Below, one piece after another: positions 35,992-44,699 of a DNA stretch of 64,000 nt. A program made the translations under genes and the position numbers. The number at the start of each line of letters is the position of its first letter. Within the stretch, counting starts at the first letter, position 1. Origin of the DNA: Kiloniella spongiae (lineage in GTDB: Bacteria > Pseudomonadota > Alphaproteobacteria > Kiloniellales > Kiloniellaceae); assembly GCF_001026905.1 (NCBI RefSeq), contig NZ_LAQL01000012.1:1-64000 (forward strand). Direction: 5' to 3'. Under the pieces are notes generated by a model, which was given only the letters and a program-made list of their open reading frames with translations, made no database searches and was not told where the DNA came from.

Positions 35992-38121
35992 ATGGATATA
36001 GAAAGATTTTCTAAGATATCAGAATCTCTTAGACAATACCGCCGAGCTGAACTCAAAGATTTTGAAACAGATATCGGGTCAAAACCAGTCGATATGCTGT
36101 ATGTGGATCCTCTTCCCGGAGGAGCCGTATTACAAACAGTTTTGTCCAGCAATACTACATTTTTGCTCGGAAGAAAAGGAACAGGAAAAAGTACAGTATT
36201 TGCAAAAGCTCAATCTGTTCTCAGAGAAAGAAAAAATGTAATTTCTATCTATATTGATGTGAAATCGATTTATGATGTATTAGGGGCAACAAATATTCCT
36301 GATGCAGAGCCAGATACTGCAGGAATTTCAAGCCTAACCTATAAAGCCCACATGCTTAGAAAAGTAATGCTGGGTAAGATAATTTCAGAATTACTCAAGG
36401 GAATATCAGATAGTTGCGAAAGTTTAACCTTACTTGAAAAGTGGAGAGGGGCTAAAAAACAGTACGATGAATTACGTAACTCTTTGATGGACATTGGCGA
36501 TAGAGTAAAAAACTCAAAGTTAGAAAAACACGAAATTCCAGTATTACAAAAAATTACAAGCCAACTTCGATTAAAAAAACAACAAGAAGCCTCAACAGCG
36601 ACATCATCTAATGGAAAGGCTAATGCAAAAATAAAAAGTTTTGACTATGAAATTAGCGGTGAATTAACAGGTTCTCTATCTGACTTTGATAGAACTTTAG
36701 ATGATAGTGACATCTATAATGAATACTCTGATGTCATATTAAAATCCTTTCCATTTGATGATATTATTACTGAAATACAGACTTTAATTTCAGAATCAGG
36801 ACTGCTCCGTTTAGTAGCATTTTTTGATGATTTTTCTGAATTAAGCATTGTTGATCAACGATTGTTTGTTGACGTCGTCTTATCACCACTTAACAATTCG
36901 AGTAATGAAATCGTGAAACTTAAAATTGCTGGTTATCCTGGACGTATTTATCACGGGAAAATTGATCCAAGCAAAGCGGATACAGTATTTTTAGATTTCT
37001 CAGATCTATATGAAGCAAATGAAGTTCAAGAGATGGAAAGATCAGCTTCTGATTACGCCTATAGATTGCTGGAAACACGATTTAAAGTATTTGGTATAAA
37101 ATTAGAAGATTACTTTGATGTGACATCCACAACATTAATAGAAGACTATATGAGTATGATGTTTCGTGCATCATTTAATGTTCCAAGGATTATGGGACAT
37201 ATACTACACATCTGTTATTTAGATAAAATATCAAGAAATGAGAAGATAACGCTCGCATCAATCAGATTAGCCGCGAAAAAATATTATGAAAATACCATAT
37301 CCAGATACTTTGATCGATTAAATAGATATGCCCTCGAACCTTTTGAAAACAAGCTAGACAGAAATAATCAACAACAATTACTTAATTGTATCGTCAATGA
37401 ATGCCGGGGAGTAAGAAAGCGAATAATAGATAAAGAAGTCGGGGGGAGATATTTTGATAACTTAGGAGGAAACCCCCAGACAAGTCACTTTATTGTCAGT
37501 CCAGATTTAGAAGAGATATTTTCATCATTAGAATCAAACTTCTTTCTCTCACGATACAAAAATACTAGAGACAAGGCTGGGAAGAATGTTGTTGTATATG
37601 CTCTTTTCATGGGTTTATGTGAAAGCGAACGAATGAACTGGGGGTACCCAGAAGGACGTGAATACAGAAACTATTTTGTACAAAGATGTTTCGAATACAC
37701 CAGAGCAATTCATCACTTCTTATCGCAGAATCAAACCATTAAATGTGAGAAATGCGGATTTTGTCATTCAATGGAAAATAGAAAAAGTATTGAACTGTTT
37801 AAATGGAGGTGTCCAGAGTGCATGGAAGGTTTATGCTCAATTGTTAATTTATCTGATGATTTTAGAGAAGAAGTAGAAAAACTAGATAAAGATATCATGC
37901 TTGAACCAATTGAACTTGAGATTGTAACAACTTTGAACGACGAAGAACGCAAAATGCGTGCCGGAGAAATATCAAGTTTAATTGATACCACCCATCAAAT
38001 GGTTGGTAAAAGGACAAGTAAACTTCAAGAAATGGGATTAGTAGCAAAAGAACGTGATGAAACGGATGGGAAAATGCGTAATTCACTAACAGATCGCTGC
38101 CAAGAGACTTATTTTGACTGA
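35992..38121 (+). CDS. P-loop ATPase with zinc ribbon and winged helix, unknown system
   Basis: A 709-residue protein from the ATG at 35992 (GGA 7 bases before it). Walker A GRKGTGKS is at residues 60-67 and Walker B (LRLVAFFDDF) at 272-281, with a Lys/Gln-rich probable coiled coil near 150-215 inserted between them. The middle is helical. A zinc ribbon has Cys pairs at 585/588 and 607/610, and a C-terminal winged helix lies at about 640-700 (MRAGEISSLIDTTHQMVGKR). The layout recalls Sll1717-like or STAND-like P-loop ATPases seen in accessory and defence loci. I do not recognise the exact family. The gene is far more AT-rich than its neighbours, which implies transfer. A small partner gene follows 52 bases later. 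Confidence 0.8.
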   Translation: MDIERFSKISESLRQYRRAELKDFETDIGSKPVDMLYVDPLPGGAVLQTVLSSNTTFLLGRKGTGKSTVFAKAQSVLRERKNVISIYIDVKSIYDVLGATNIPDAEPDTAGISSLTYKAHMLRKVMLGKIISELLKGISDSCESLTLLEKWRGAKKQYDELRNSLMDIGDRVKNSKLEKHEIPVLQKITSQLRLKKQQEASTATSSNGKANAKIKSFDYEISGELTGSLSDFDRTLDDSDIYNEYSDVILKSFPFDDIITEIQTLISESGLLRLVAFFDDFSELSIVDQRLFVDVVLSPLNNSSNEIVKLKIAGYPGRIYHGKIDPSKADTVFLDFSDLYEANEVQEMERSASDYAYRLLETRFKVFGIKLEDYFDVTSTTLIEDYMSMMFRASFNVPRIMGHILHICYLDKISRNEKITLASIRLAAKKYYENTISRYFDRLNRYALEPFENKLDRNNQQQLLNCIVNECRGVRKRIIDKEVGGRYFDNLGGNPQTSHFIVSPDLEEIFSSLESNFFLSRYKNTRDKAGKNVVVYALFMGLCESERMNWGYPEGREYRNYFVQRCFEYTRAIHHFLSQNQTIKCEKCGFCHSMENRKSIELFKWRCPECMEGLCSIVNLSDDFREEVEKLDKDIMLEPIELEIVTTLNDEERKMRAGEISSLIDTTHQMVGKRTSKLQEMGLVAKERDETDGKMRNSLTDRCQETYFD

Positions 38122-38173
38122 TTTAATCACTTAACATCAACCACGACAAGATTACCGTTACAGGAGTCTAATA

Positions 38174-38743
38174 ATGGGTTTTTACGTAAGTACATTAAGA
38201 AACATTCCCTCTGGTAAATTTAACCATTATATTTACGTCGTAGATTGTTCTGGAGACTCAATTCATACATCATGGATTAATGAAAATTTCAATCGTGTTA
38301 GTCAAGGTTTGGGTAATCGGGCTGGTATTATCCACGGACCATCGGATCTTTCTCTTGAAGTATTAAATTTTCTAAACAATCAACTCGAAGATGATTTTTT
38401 TGAGATTGAACATCTGTTACACTCGGCAACTTGCTTAATAATCACTGATAATGTTCTTGCACAAAGCCAGAACGATGTTTTTATTATTCCTTTGACTTCA
38501 GATAGATCAGAAGATGATCAAATACACGAATACATGAATCACATAATTGATACTATAATAGAGGCCATTTCATCGGGAAAATTCCGAAAATATCTAAATA
38601 CAAATGCAGCAGTTAAGTTTAAAATTAGAGGAAAAGGTAAAATATTAATAAACTCGATAAATTCTATATTAGAATTAAAACCAAATATTGCAGGCATTGG
38701 CATAAATATTAATGTTCTTATAGAGAAAATATTTAAACTATAA
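38174..38743 (+). CDS. Unknown 189-residue partner of the P-loop ATPase
   Basis: It starts at an ATG with AGGAG 8 bases before it and lies 52 bases after the ATPase, so it is almost certainly in the same transcript. It is equally AT-rich. No signal peptide or membrane helix is evident. The N-terminal half has alternating hydrophobic strands (HYIYVVDCSGD, CLIITDNVL, VFIIPLT), which suggests an alpha/beta domain. The C-terminal part is helical with basic residues. I recognise no motif. A sensor or effector paired with the ATPase is plausible but unproven. Confidence 0.7.
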   Translation: MGFYVSTLRNIPSGKFNHYIYVVDCSGDSIHTSWINENFNRVSQGLGNRAGIIHGPSDLSLEVLNFLNNQLEDDFFEIEHLLHSATCLIITDNVLAQSQNDVFIIPLTSDRSEDDQIHEYMNHIIDTIIEAISSGKFRKYLNTNAAVKFKIRGKGKILINSINSILELKPNIAGIGININVLIEKIFKL

Positions 38744-38856
38744 CCAATACAATTTTTAGGACATTCTTAAACCTTAGGTAAAAAACGGAGCCTTATCACC
38801 CGTGATCAGTGTCGGCTCGACAGATTTCGATCCCCCCATAAAGAGCCCTTTTCCCA

Positions 38857-39396
38857 TCACCCCAAAATCACACCGCTTGTCACGCTACTGATCATCGCCC
38901 CGGTATTAATCGGGTGATAGATGGGCATGGGCGGGCGGGTGGCATTTTCGACGCTTCTATGTATCCATTGTCGGTCTTCCATGCGGCGCAGGGACTGGGA
39001 CAGGGCGCGGTCTGTGATGGTGGATAGACTGCGCTTTATTTCGCTGAACTGACTTGGTTTTTGCAGGGTTGCCAGCACGGGCAAGGTCCAGGATCTGCGT
39101 ATCAAGTCCTGTTCTTTTTCTTCCGAAACGTCCAGAATTTTATGCGCCATTTCGGCTGCGACTTCGCCCAGTGGGGTCAGGCGGAATTCAGGGCGCAGGG
39201 GGTGGCCGTGGCCGGGGTTGCGTTCCAACAGGCCGATATCAATCAGATGTTCCATACTTTGCGCGAAGGCGGTTCGACTTGCGCCCGTTGCGCTCAGCAA
39301 GAGGGCTTGCCGCCCCGGCACGCCAGTGTGGAGCTTGGCAAGGATGGGCAGCGCCCATGCTCGTGATGTGATGTTGACAAATATATTTATGTCCAT
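38857..39396 (-). CDS. Regulator with two tandem HxlR-like winged helices
   Basis: A 179-residue protein in which a winged-helix module appears twice: SRAWALPILAKLHTG with LTPLG at about residues 11-77, and RRSWTLPVLATLQKP with IYHPINTG at about 99-167. HxlR proteins normally have one such module and dimerise. A tandem copy suggests a single-chain pseudo-dimer. It is divergent from a VOC gene 70 bases away and probably regulates it. The GC content returns here to that of the main chromosome. Confidence 0.75.
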   Translation of the reverse strand: MDINIFVNITSRAWALPILAKLHTGVPGRQALLLSATGASRTAFAQSMEHLIDIGLLERNPGHGHPLRPEFRLTPLGEVAAEMAHKILDVSEEKEQDLIRRSWTLPVLATLQKPSQFSEIKRSLSTITDRALSQSLRRMEDRQWIHRSVENATRPPMPIYHPINTGAMISSVTSGVILG

Positions 39397-39465
39397 AAAG
39401 TATAGTTACTATAATTTAAGAATACAAGAAAGCCCCTAAAGGAAAAAACCAGTAAAGGAAAATCT

Positions 39466-39843
39466 ATGTCACTCGTAAAGTTGAATGAAATGATCACAAT
39501 TGCAATGTCGGTCACTGACCGCCACAAAAGTGCGGACTGGTACCAGAAAATACTGGGGTTTGAAGTTATGTACCACGCCGATGAAGCGGGCTGGTCAGAG
39601 ATTAAAACCAACACGCAAAACGTAACAATTGGCCTTGGCGAACACACAAAACCGGCCCCCGGCAACTGTGTTCCCGTGTTCGGCATCGCAGATCTGGATA
39701 ACGCACGGGGCAAGATGGAAGATGCCGGTGTCCGGTTTGACGGCCCCACAGATGTGGTCGAAGGTATGGTGAAAACGGCAACCTTCTATGACCCCGACAA
39801 CAATGCCCTGATGCTTGCCGAAGATTTATCAGGGGCTGCGTAA
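39466..39843 (+). CDS. VOC-superfamily protein
   Basis: A 125-residue vicinal-oxygen-chelate protein (AMSVTDRHKSADWYQKILGF at the start; TFYDPDNNALMLAEDL at the end) of the glyoxalase/bleomycin-resistance group. The substrate is unknown. It is divergent from the tandem HxlR-like regulator, a common pairing for electrophile response genes. Confidence 0.85.
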   Translation: MSLVKLNEMITIAMSVTDRHKSADWYQKILGFEVMYHADEAGWSEIKTNTQNVTIGLGEHTKPAPGNCVPVFGIADLDNARGKMEDAGVRFDGPTDVVEGMVKTATFYDPDNNALMLAEDLSGAA

Positions 39844-39862
39844 TGATACAGCCTCAGGGTTT

Positions 39863-39897
39863 GTTCTCTGGGGGGCGTTCTCTGGGGGGCGTTCTCT
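39863..39897. repeat. 14-bp tandem repeat, 2.5 copies
   Basis: GTTCTCTGGGGGGC occurs twice (39863-39876, 39877-39890) followed by GTTCTCT, in the 297-base gap after the VOC gene. I see no gene in that gap. Confidence 0.8.
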
Positions 39898-40140
39898 AGA
39901 GGTGTTCTTGGGGCTTCGCTCTCAGGGGCATTACACGATGAATAACCTGCTTATGAAGGCACGGTTGAAAGATATTTCTGGTTCATAGCCAATGCGAACG
40001 ACACCCTCTTCCACAGGTAATTTTTACATTGGCAATTTTCGCCCGAAGAAGCTCGCACGCATGAGACATTATCTTTAAATCTGCACTTTGAAGTCTGCGC
40101 CTTAAAGTCTTCGTCTTAAAATCTGCGAGGTTTCACGAGA

Positions 40141-40749
40141 TCAGGAATAGGTCATCCGGAAGGTAAGGCAGATACGCTCGCCCGTTGGTTTGTTGGTCTT
40201 GGGGATCTGGTGCAACCAGTAGTGCTGGGTCTCGCCCTTCATCAATAACAGATTGCCCGCCTGCAGATTGATATCGAACGGCAGGGTCTCGCCTGATTTT
40301 GGCTTGAATTGAAAAATCCGATCACCACCGAAACTGAGGGAAGCAATGGCCGGATTTGTGCCCAACTCTGCCTCGTCATCCGCATGCCAGGCGACGCTGT
40401 CTCGCTCGTGACGGTAGAGGTTACAGAGCACGCTGTTATAGGTAAATCCGGTTAAGTCTTCAACCCGATGCTTGAGACGTTCCAGCAAGGGCGTCATCGG
40501 CCTTGCTGGCATGTGCAGGCGTGAATAGGTGTAGTCCGACTCTCCGTACCATTGCTGTAAACGGGGGATCGGCACGGTCCGGCCATGAAGAGAGATCTCG
40601 GCTTGCTGCCAATCGAGATCGGTTTTCAGTAACTCGAAAATCTCTACACTTTCATCAGCCGAATAGGCCTTGGGGAAGCAAGAAATATCGGCTTGTGGGG
40701 CAGGATAGTGAATTACCTTTGTATCCGGTGTATCCGGTGTATCCGGCAA
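40141..40749 (-). CDS. AlkB-like 2-oxoglutarate/Fe(II) dioxygenase
   Basis: About 202 residues, of the ALKBH2/3-like bacterial type. The iron ligands are in WHADDEAELG (His and Asp) and the later QHYWLHQIP His, followed by the 2-oxoglutarate arginines (ERICLTFR). It repairs 1-methyladenine and 3-methylcytosine by oxidative demethylation. The start is probably the TTG at 40749 because GGGGGAGG lies 5 bases before it; the longer frame to 40764 places that signal inside the gene. The first residues are a threefold Asp-Thr-Pro repeat made by a 9-base tandem repeat. Confidence 0.88.
   Translation of the reverse strand: MPDTPDTPDTKVIHYPAPQADISCFPKAYSADESVEIFELLKTDLDWQQAEISLHGRTVPIPRLQQWYGESDYTYSRLHMPARPMTPLLERLKHRVEDLTGFTYNSVLCNLYRHERDSVAWHADDEAELGTNPAIASLSFGGDRIFQFKPKSGETLPFDINLQAGNLLLMKGETQHYWLHQIPKTNKPTGERICLTFRMTYS
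40721..40747. repeat. 9-bp tandem repeat, three copies, in frame
   Basis: GTATCCGGT, GTATCCGGT and GTATCCGGC in a row. On the minus strand they encode Asp-Thr-Pro three times at the extreme N-terminus of the AlkB-like protein. Confidence 0.85.
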
Positions 40750-40777
40750 TCTAACCTCCCCCAATTACCATACAAAC

Positions 40778-41371
40778 CTATGATTCTTCTGTATCTGCCT
40801 CTACAGTTTCTGGCTCTACAGTTTCTGCATCCACAGTCTCGGCACTTACAGCCTTGGTCCCTACTTTCTCGGTTCCTACAGTTTCTGTACCCACAGTCTC
40901 TGCCCAGGCGAGACGATTGGCTTCGCTATCTTCTTTGTCGCCAAGGAAATCCTGATAACTTTCCGGGTCAAAGGTGACGGGAACCAAAGTGATCTCTTCT
41001 CTATGAAGCTCTATCCGAGCGCGGGTGATAACCGTGCTGTATACCTTGTGATAGCGAAAGATCTTGTAGAATTCCGGCTTCCATTCTTTGAACAGTTTAT
41101 TGCCGAGATACCGTATAACAGGAACACTTTCGGGCTTCCCCTTTGCTTCGACAATGTCATCGACGGTCGCGAGAAGGTCTTCGACATAATCTTCGATGGT
41201 TTCTTCGAGTTTGAGTAGCTCAGTCGCCTTCTCATCAGGGATTTCAGACTTTCCCTGTACCCAGCTAAAAAGGTCTCTTGCCGGGACTCTGAGAACGCCA
41301 GCGGCCTCGCGATGGGTCATGCCCATTCCAAAGATAATATCATCCATTTGATCTGGTGTAAGTTTTGACAA
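40778..41371 (-). CDS. HTH protein with a pentapeptide-repeat acidic tail
   Basis: A 197-residue protein starting at a TTG with AGGA 9 bases before it. The N-terminus has a helix-turn-helix (MTHREAAGVLRVPARDLFSWV), and a mixed helical region follows. The last 45 residues are a degenerate five-residue repeat of the form ETVGT/ETVDA, from repeated 15-base units at about 40780-40905. I do not recognise the family. A 12-base inverted repeat lies 26 bases upstream and may be its operator. A DNA-binding regulator is likely. Confidence 0.65.
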   Translation of the reverse strand: MSKLTPDQMDDIIFGMGMTHREAAGVLRVPARDLFSWVQGKSEIPDEKATELLKLEETIEDYVEDLLATVDDIVEAKGKPESVPVIRYLGNKLFKEWKPEFYKIFRYHKVYSTVITRARIELHREEITLVPVTFDPESYQDFLGDKEDSEANRLAWAETVGTETVGTEKVGTKAVSAETVDAETVEPETVEADTEES

Positions 41372-41396
41372 TTTGTAACGTCCTGTTTTGTATAGC

Positions 41397-41430
41397 TATT
41401 GCTATAACAACCTGAGCAGTTATAGCAATA
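41397..41430. promoter_or_regulatory. Perfect 12-bp inverted repeat upstream of the HTH gene
   Basis: TATTGCTATAAC and GTTATAGCAATA are separated by 10 bases. The repeat could form a hairpin or be a dimeric operator. It lies 26 bases before the start of the HTH protein gene. Confidence 0.65.
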
Positions 41431-41556
41431 AAGTTAGTCGGCCCCACCCGTGTTGAAACTAGGGAATGGTATAAGGCCTAATGATTCTGACGCCTATGTA
41501 ACATGATCTGGCAGATTATGAACATATTATTTCAAAAGAGTTTTGGCAAATTTCGG

Positions 41557-41580
41557 GCTGACATTTAAGCTGACATTTAA
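41557..41580. repeat. 12-bp tandem duplication
   Basis: GCTGACATTTAA occurs twice in a row in the 290-base gap between the HTH gene and the PilZ gene. No gene is seen there. Confidence 0.8.
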
Positions 41581-41661
41581 ATCGACTTGAAAATGCTTCT
41601 TATCGTTCGGTTTATGACACTTAGAAATCTTAATGCACCACGGGTTATATCCGCAATAATT

Positions 41662-42078
41662 CTACCTCAACCGCCCCAGAACGATCTTCTCCAGCGTATT
41701 AAAGTCTTTGTTGCCGATGTTGACAAAACGGGCGCCGAGTTTGCCGTGGTCGGCATCAGCGCGGCGGATTTCGATGTCGATCAAAAAGGGATCGGCTTTT
41801 TTCAGTAGAATTTCGAGGCTGACAATATCGCCGACTTTCAGACCCAGTGCTTCTATATCAAGCTTTTCGCCGTCTTCAACGATAACGTCCATATCGCCGT
41901 ATTCTTCAAGATCAGTCTCTTCCCCCTTGATGCCGACGCCGCCGGGACTGATATCGTTAATCGTCACACGGACACCGTTGAGGATAGCGTCTAATCCACT
42001 TAGCTTTGCAGCAAGGCTAACGGCGCGGCGATGATCGCGTCTTCTTTCTTTGTTATAAACCGCTACTACCTTCGCCAT
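41662..42078 (-). CDS. PilZ-domain protein
   Basis: A 138-residue protein. The c-di-GMP binding motif appears as RRRDHRRAVSLAAKL near residues 11-25 (RxxxR) and NDISPGGVGIKG (DxSxxG) further on. It would respond to cyclic di-GMP and influence motility or surface attachment. No diguanylate cyclase is adjacent. It is divergent from the FemAB-like gene, with a palindromic repeat element between them. Confidence 0.85.
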   Translation of the reverse strand: MAKVVAVYNKERRRDHRRAVSLAAKLSGLDAILNGVRVTINDISPGGVGIKGEETDLEEYGDMDVIVEDGEKLDIEALGLKVGDIVSLEILLKKADPFLIDIEIRRADADHGKLGARFVNIGNKDFNTLEKIVLGRLR

Positions 42079-42126
42079 AAAACCTTGAATCCCTTTTGAT
42101 AGTTATCCAATCTAACTCTTCCTTAT

Positions 42127-42176
42127 CGTTGTTTCATCGTTTGTGTAGGTCACCTACACGTCTCTCTTTACGCCTT
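42127..42176. repeat. Palindromic repeat element, copy C (inverted)
   Basis: On the minus strand the core reads AAGGCGTAAAGAGAGACGTG and onward to CGATGAAACAACG, differing from copy B at only about 4 of 51 positions. The centre GTGTAGGT-C-ACCTACAC (plus strand, 42143-42159) is a perfect 17-base palindrome. It lies between the divergent PilZ and FemAB-like genes. Confidence 0.85.
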
Positions 42177-42336
42177 AGGTAAAAGCCAAGTTTAATAACT
42201 ATGGTTGTCGAACTTGTATAATAATAGCACGAATATATCGGGAAATCATTTACAAAGCCATAGATAAAGCATTATGGATAATAGATGATTCGCCTAAAAA
42301 CAATCTTTCAAAACAACCGCGCTCAACAACACATCC

Positions 42337-43317
42337 ATGCCTGATAAAGCCCTGACGAAAGCACCCAATACCAACACGCTTGACATAAAGTGGAACGATG
42401 TTTCCGTACGCCAGTGGCGGAACCTTGTGCGTAAAGCCGGGCAATCAAACCTTTTACAAAGCTGGCCCTATGCACAGGCGGTTCTGGTGACCGAACGTCT
42501 GGTAGGCAAGTTTGCCACCATCTATTGGCAAGGGCGTATTGTCGGTATCTGTCAAGTACTCGAACAACGGTTACTCGGTGTTTTTCACAAAGTAAGACTC
42601 TATCGCGGGCCGCTGTGGCTGGAACCCGACATCCCGCAAGAGGTTCACGAATTCTTCTGGTCCGAAATACAAAAACGTTATCCATCGCGTCCCTGGCGGT
42701 TTCGATACTTCTTACCGGAAATGCCGGATACAGAAGAAAACCGCGCCTTGCTGAGCAAATTTGGTCTGAACCGTATTCAGACAGACGGTTATTCATCAAT
42801 CTGGCTGGACCTGACACAGCGCGAAGAAGTCTTACGCGCGAACCTGAAACAGAACTGGCGCAATACACTGAACCAGTCAGAGAAAAAAGGCCTGTCACTG
42901 GAACTGGACACAGAGGGCAAGCACCTGAACTGGCTGTTGAAACTCAGTGAAATGGATAAGATCCTCAAAGAATTCAAAGGGCCAAGCCCCGCCTTGGTCG
43001 CGCATCTGAAACGCTTTACAAAAGACCGCGGTGAATTTCTGTTGCTGCGCGCACTTCATGATGGTGAAGCTGTCGGCGCCATTCTGTTGTTCCTGCACGA
43101 AGGCAGCGCAACCTATCTGGTCGGCTGGAACTCACAAGAAGGGCGCGATGCCCGCGCGCACAATTACCTGTTGTGGAATGCCCTGCTGGAACTGAAAAAG
43201 CGCGACATCAAATGGTTGGACCTCGGCGGGATCAACCCCAATGATGCCAAGGGCGTGACCTTCTTCAAAAAAGGCCTCGGCGGCACCCCCTTTACCCTCG
43301 TCGGCAGCTACAACTAG
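42337..43317 (+). CDS. FemAB-like GNAT-fold acyltransferase
   Basis: A 326-residue protein with two GNAT-like halves of the FemAB/BioF2-like group (NLLQSWPYAQAV near the start; LKQNWRNTLNQSEKKGL; LWNALLELKKRDIKWLDLGG). FemAB enzymes add amino acids from tRNA to peptidoglycan. In Gram-negative bacteria, relatives act in lipid or exopolysaccharide modification. The substrate is unknown. A 14-base palindrome with a T run directly follows the stop. Confidence 0.82.
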   Translation: MPDKALTKAPNTNTLDIKWNDVSVRQWRNLVRKAGQSNLLQSWPYAQAVLVTERLVGKFATIYWQGRIVGICQVLEQRLLGVFHKVRLYRGPLWLEPDIPQEVHEFFWSEIQKRYPSRPWRFRYFLPEMPDTEENRALLSKFGLNRIQTDGYSSIWLDLTQREEVLRANLKQNWRNTLNQSEKKGLSLELDTEGKHLNWLLKLSEMDKILKEFKGPSPALVAHLKRFTKDRGEFLLLRALHDGEAVGAILLFLHEGSATYLVGWNSQEGRDARAHNYLLWNALLELKKRDIKWLDLGGINPNDAKGVTFFKKGLGGTPFTLVGSYN

Positions 43318-43340
43318 GTGGCTATAGCCACTTCTTTTTG
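43318..43340 (+). terminator. Probable terminator of the FemAB-like gene
   Basis: GTGGCTATAGCCAC (43318-43331) is a perfect palindrome just after the TAG stop, followed by TTCTTTTT. Confidence 0.6.
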
Positions 43341-43383
43341 TGGCTATTTTACTTTCTCATGGCTATTTACTTTTCAATAGTTG

Positions 43384-43482
43384 CTATAGTTGATTTCTGT
43401 TCAAGGCGTGAAGAGAGACGTGTAGGCGACCTACACGAACGATGAAACAACGCAAAACAGAAGTTAAGTAGAGTAACTATAG
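43384..43482. repeat. Palindromic repeat element, copy B
   Basis: The core is 43402-43452 with GTGTAGG and CCTACAC arms. Outer arms CTATAGTT/AACTATAG and TTCTGTT (43395-43401)/AACAGAA (43456-43462) extend the hairpin. It lies between convergent genes, and its right arm forms the last codons of the YeeE/YedE gene. A role as a bidirectional terminator is possible. Confidence 0.85.
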
Positions 43483-44699
43483 GCCCTACGTATTCTGACG
43501 CCGATCATATTCCCGGCGAGAGCCGCGAAGAGCCACACCCAGCCGTGTATGCTGCCCGATGCGACGCCGCTGAAAAAGGCACCGATATTACAGCCATAGG
43601 CCAAACGCGCACCATAGCCCAACATCAAGCCGCCAATCAGGGCCGTAACGATGCCTTTGGTCGTGACGTTCTGTGACTTGCCAAACTTTCCGGCCAGAAC
43701 CGCCGCGCTCATGGCCCCGGCGACAATACCTATATTGGTGGCCGAGGCATCGCTTTTGAACAGTGACCGATCCAGCGCCGCCATCCGCCCGGACCAATAA
43801 GGAATGTCAGACAGATCCGCGCCAAGGAAAGACACCAGCTTGCCACCCCACAGCGTAATACCAGATGTAATCCCCCACGGGTGCCCCAACAGGGCCAACA
43901 TCGCAAAGTTCAGCAAAGCCAGTGCCACGGCACCGAGCACAAGCGGCCATGGTCCTTCGGTAACCCGTGTGAGCAAGGGAGTTTTAGGAGAGGTCTCGGC
44001 TTCTTTCACCAAAAAGCTTTTGTTTTCAACCCTGCGGACAAAGAGATAGAGCAAGGCAAAGACAATCAAATGCAGGATCAGGGCTTGTTCCCACCCCCAG
44101 AGGCTCACCATGGAAACGGCTTTCCACTTGGGCAGGTCGTGCCAGAACGGCAAGTGTACCGTCGCAATGACCGAACCCAACATAAAGGTGATCAAAGTCA
44201 CGACCATACGGATGCTGCCGCCGCCAACGGTAAAGAGCGTTCCACTGGCACAGCCCCCCGCGATTTGCATGCCGATGCCAAAGACAAAGGCCCCGACCAC
44301 AACACCTGTTCCCGCTGGCGCAACAAAGCCCGATGCCCTGTGGCCCAAAATAGTGCCGCTATCCAGCACCGGAAAGAACAGCGTGACAACAACCGCCAGC
44401 ATGACAATCTGTGCCTTGAGTCCTGCCCCCCAGCCCTCGGTCAGAAAACGTCGCCATGCCGAAGTAAAGCCAAATGCCGCATGATACAGACTGATCCCAA
44501 GGGCAACACCCAACCCCGTGGCGATTGTAGGCCGCTGCCCCATATAAAAATACAGCACAACAAGCGCCAGCAGAGAGATTGCCAGGGGCAAATACTTATG
44601 TGGAGAGAGTATGTAACTTGTTTGCGCTTGCATTAAATGGGTCCGCTTGATGGATTGGTGATCAGACTTCTTAACTGATTTTGAGCTTATCATACTCAT
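43464..44699 (-). CDS. YeeE/YedE-family (thiosulfate/sulfur) transporter
   Basis: A 411-residue membrane protein with two homologous halves and about ten helices. The family cysteine motifs GGCASGTLF and GARLAYGCNIGAFF are both present; in TsuA such cysteines relay thiosulfate. The start at 44699 has AAGGG 7 bases before it. It probably imports thiosulfate or other sulfur species for assimilation. The last six codons lie within a palindromic repeat element. Confidence 0.9.
   Translation of the reverse strand: MSMISSKSVKKSDHQSIKRTHLMQAQTSYILSPHKYLPLAISLLALVVLYFYMGQRPTIATGLGVALGISLYHAAFGFTSAWRRFLTEGWGAGLKAQIVMLAVVVTLFFPVLDSGTILGHRASGFVAPAGTGVVVGAFVFGIGMQIAGGCASGTLFTVGGGSIRMVVTLITFMLGSVIATVHLPFWHDLPKWKAVSMVSLWGWEQALILHLIVFALLYLFVRRVENKSFLVKEAETSPKTPLLTRVTEGPWPLVLGAVALALLNFAMLALLGHPWGITSGITLWGGKLVSFLGADLSDIPYWSGRMAALDRSLFKSDASATNIGIVAGAMSAAVLAGKFGKSQNVTTKGIVTALIGGLMLGYGARLAYGCNIGAFFSGVASGSIHGWVWLFAALAGNMIGVRIRRAYSYST

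Noticed and set aside
35071-38800. Integrative element with integrase or tRNA attachment site
   Set aside because: The base composition shift is clear, but I found no integrase, transposase, tRNA gene or flanking direct repeats.
40780-40905. Separate minisatellite independent of a gene
   Set aside because: The repeats are fully in frame and form the C-terminal tail of the HTH protein, so they are reported with that gene.
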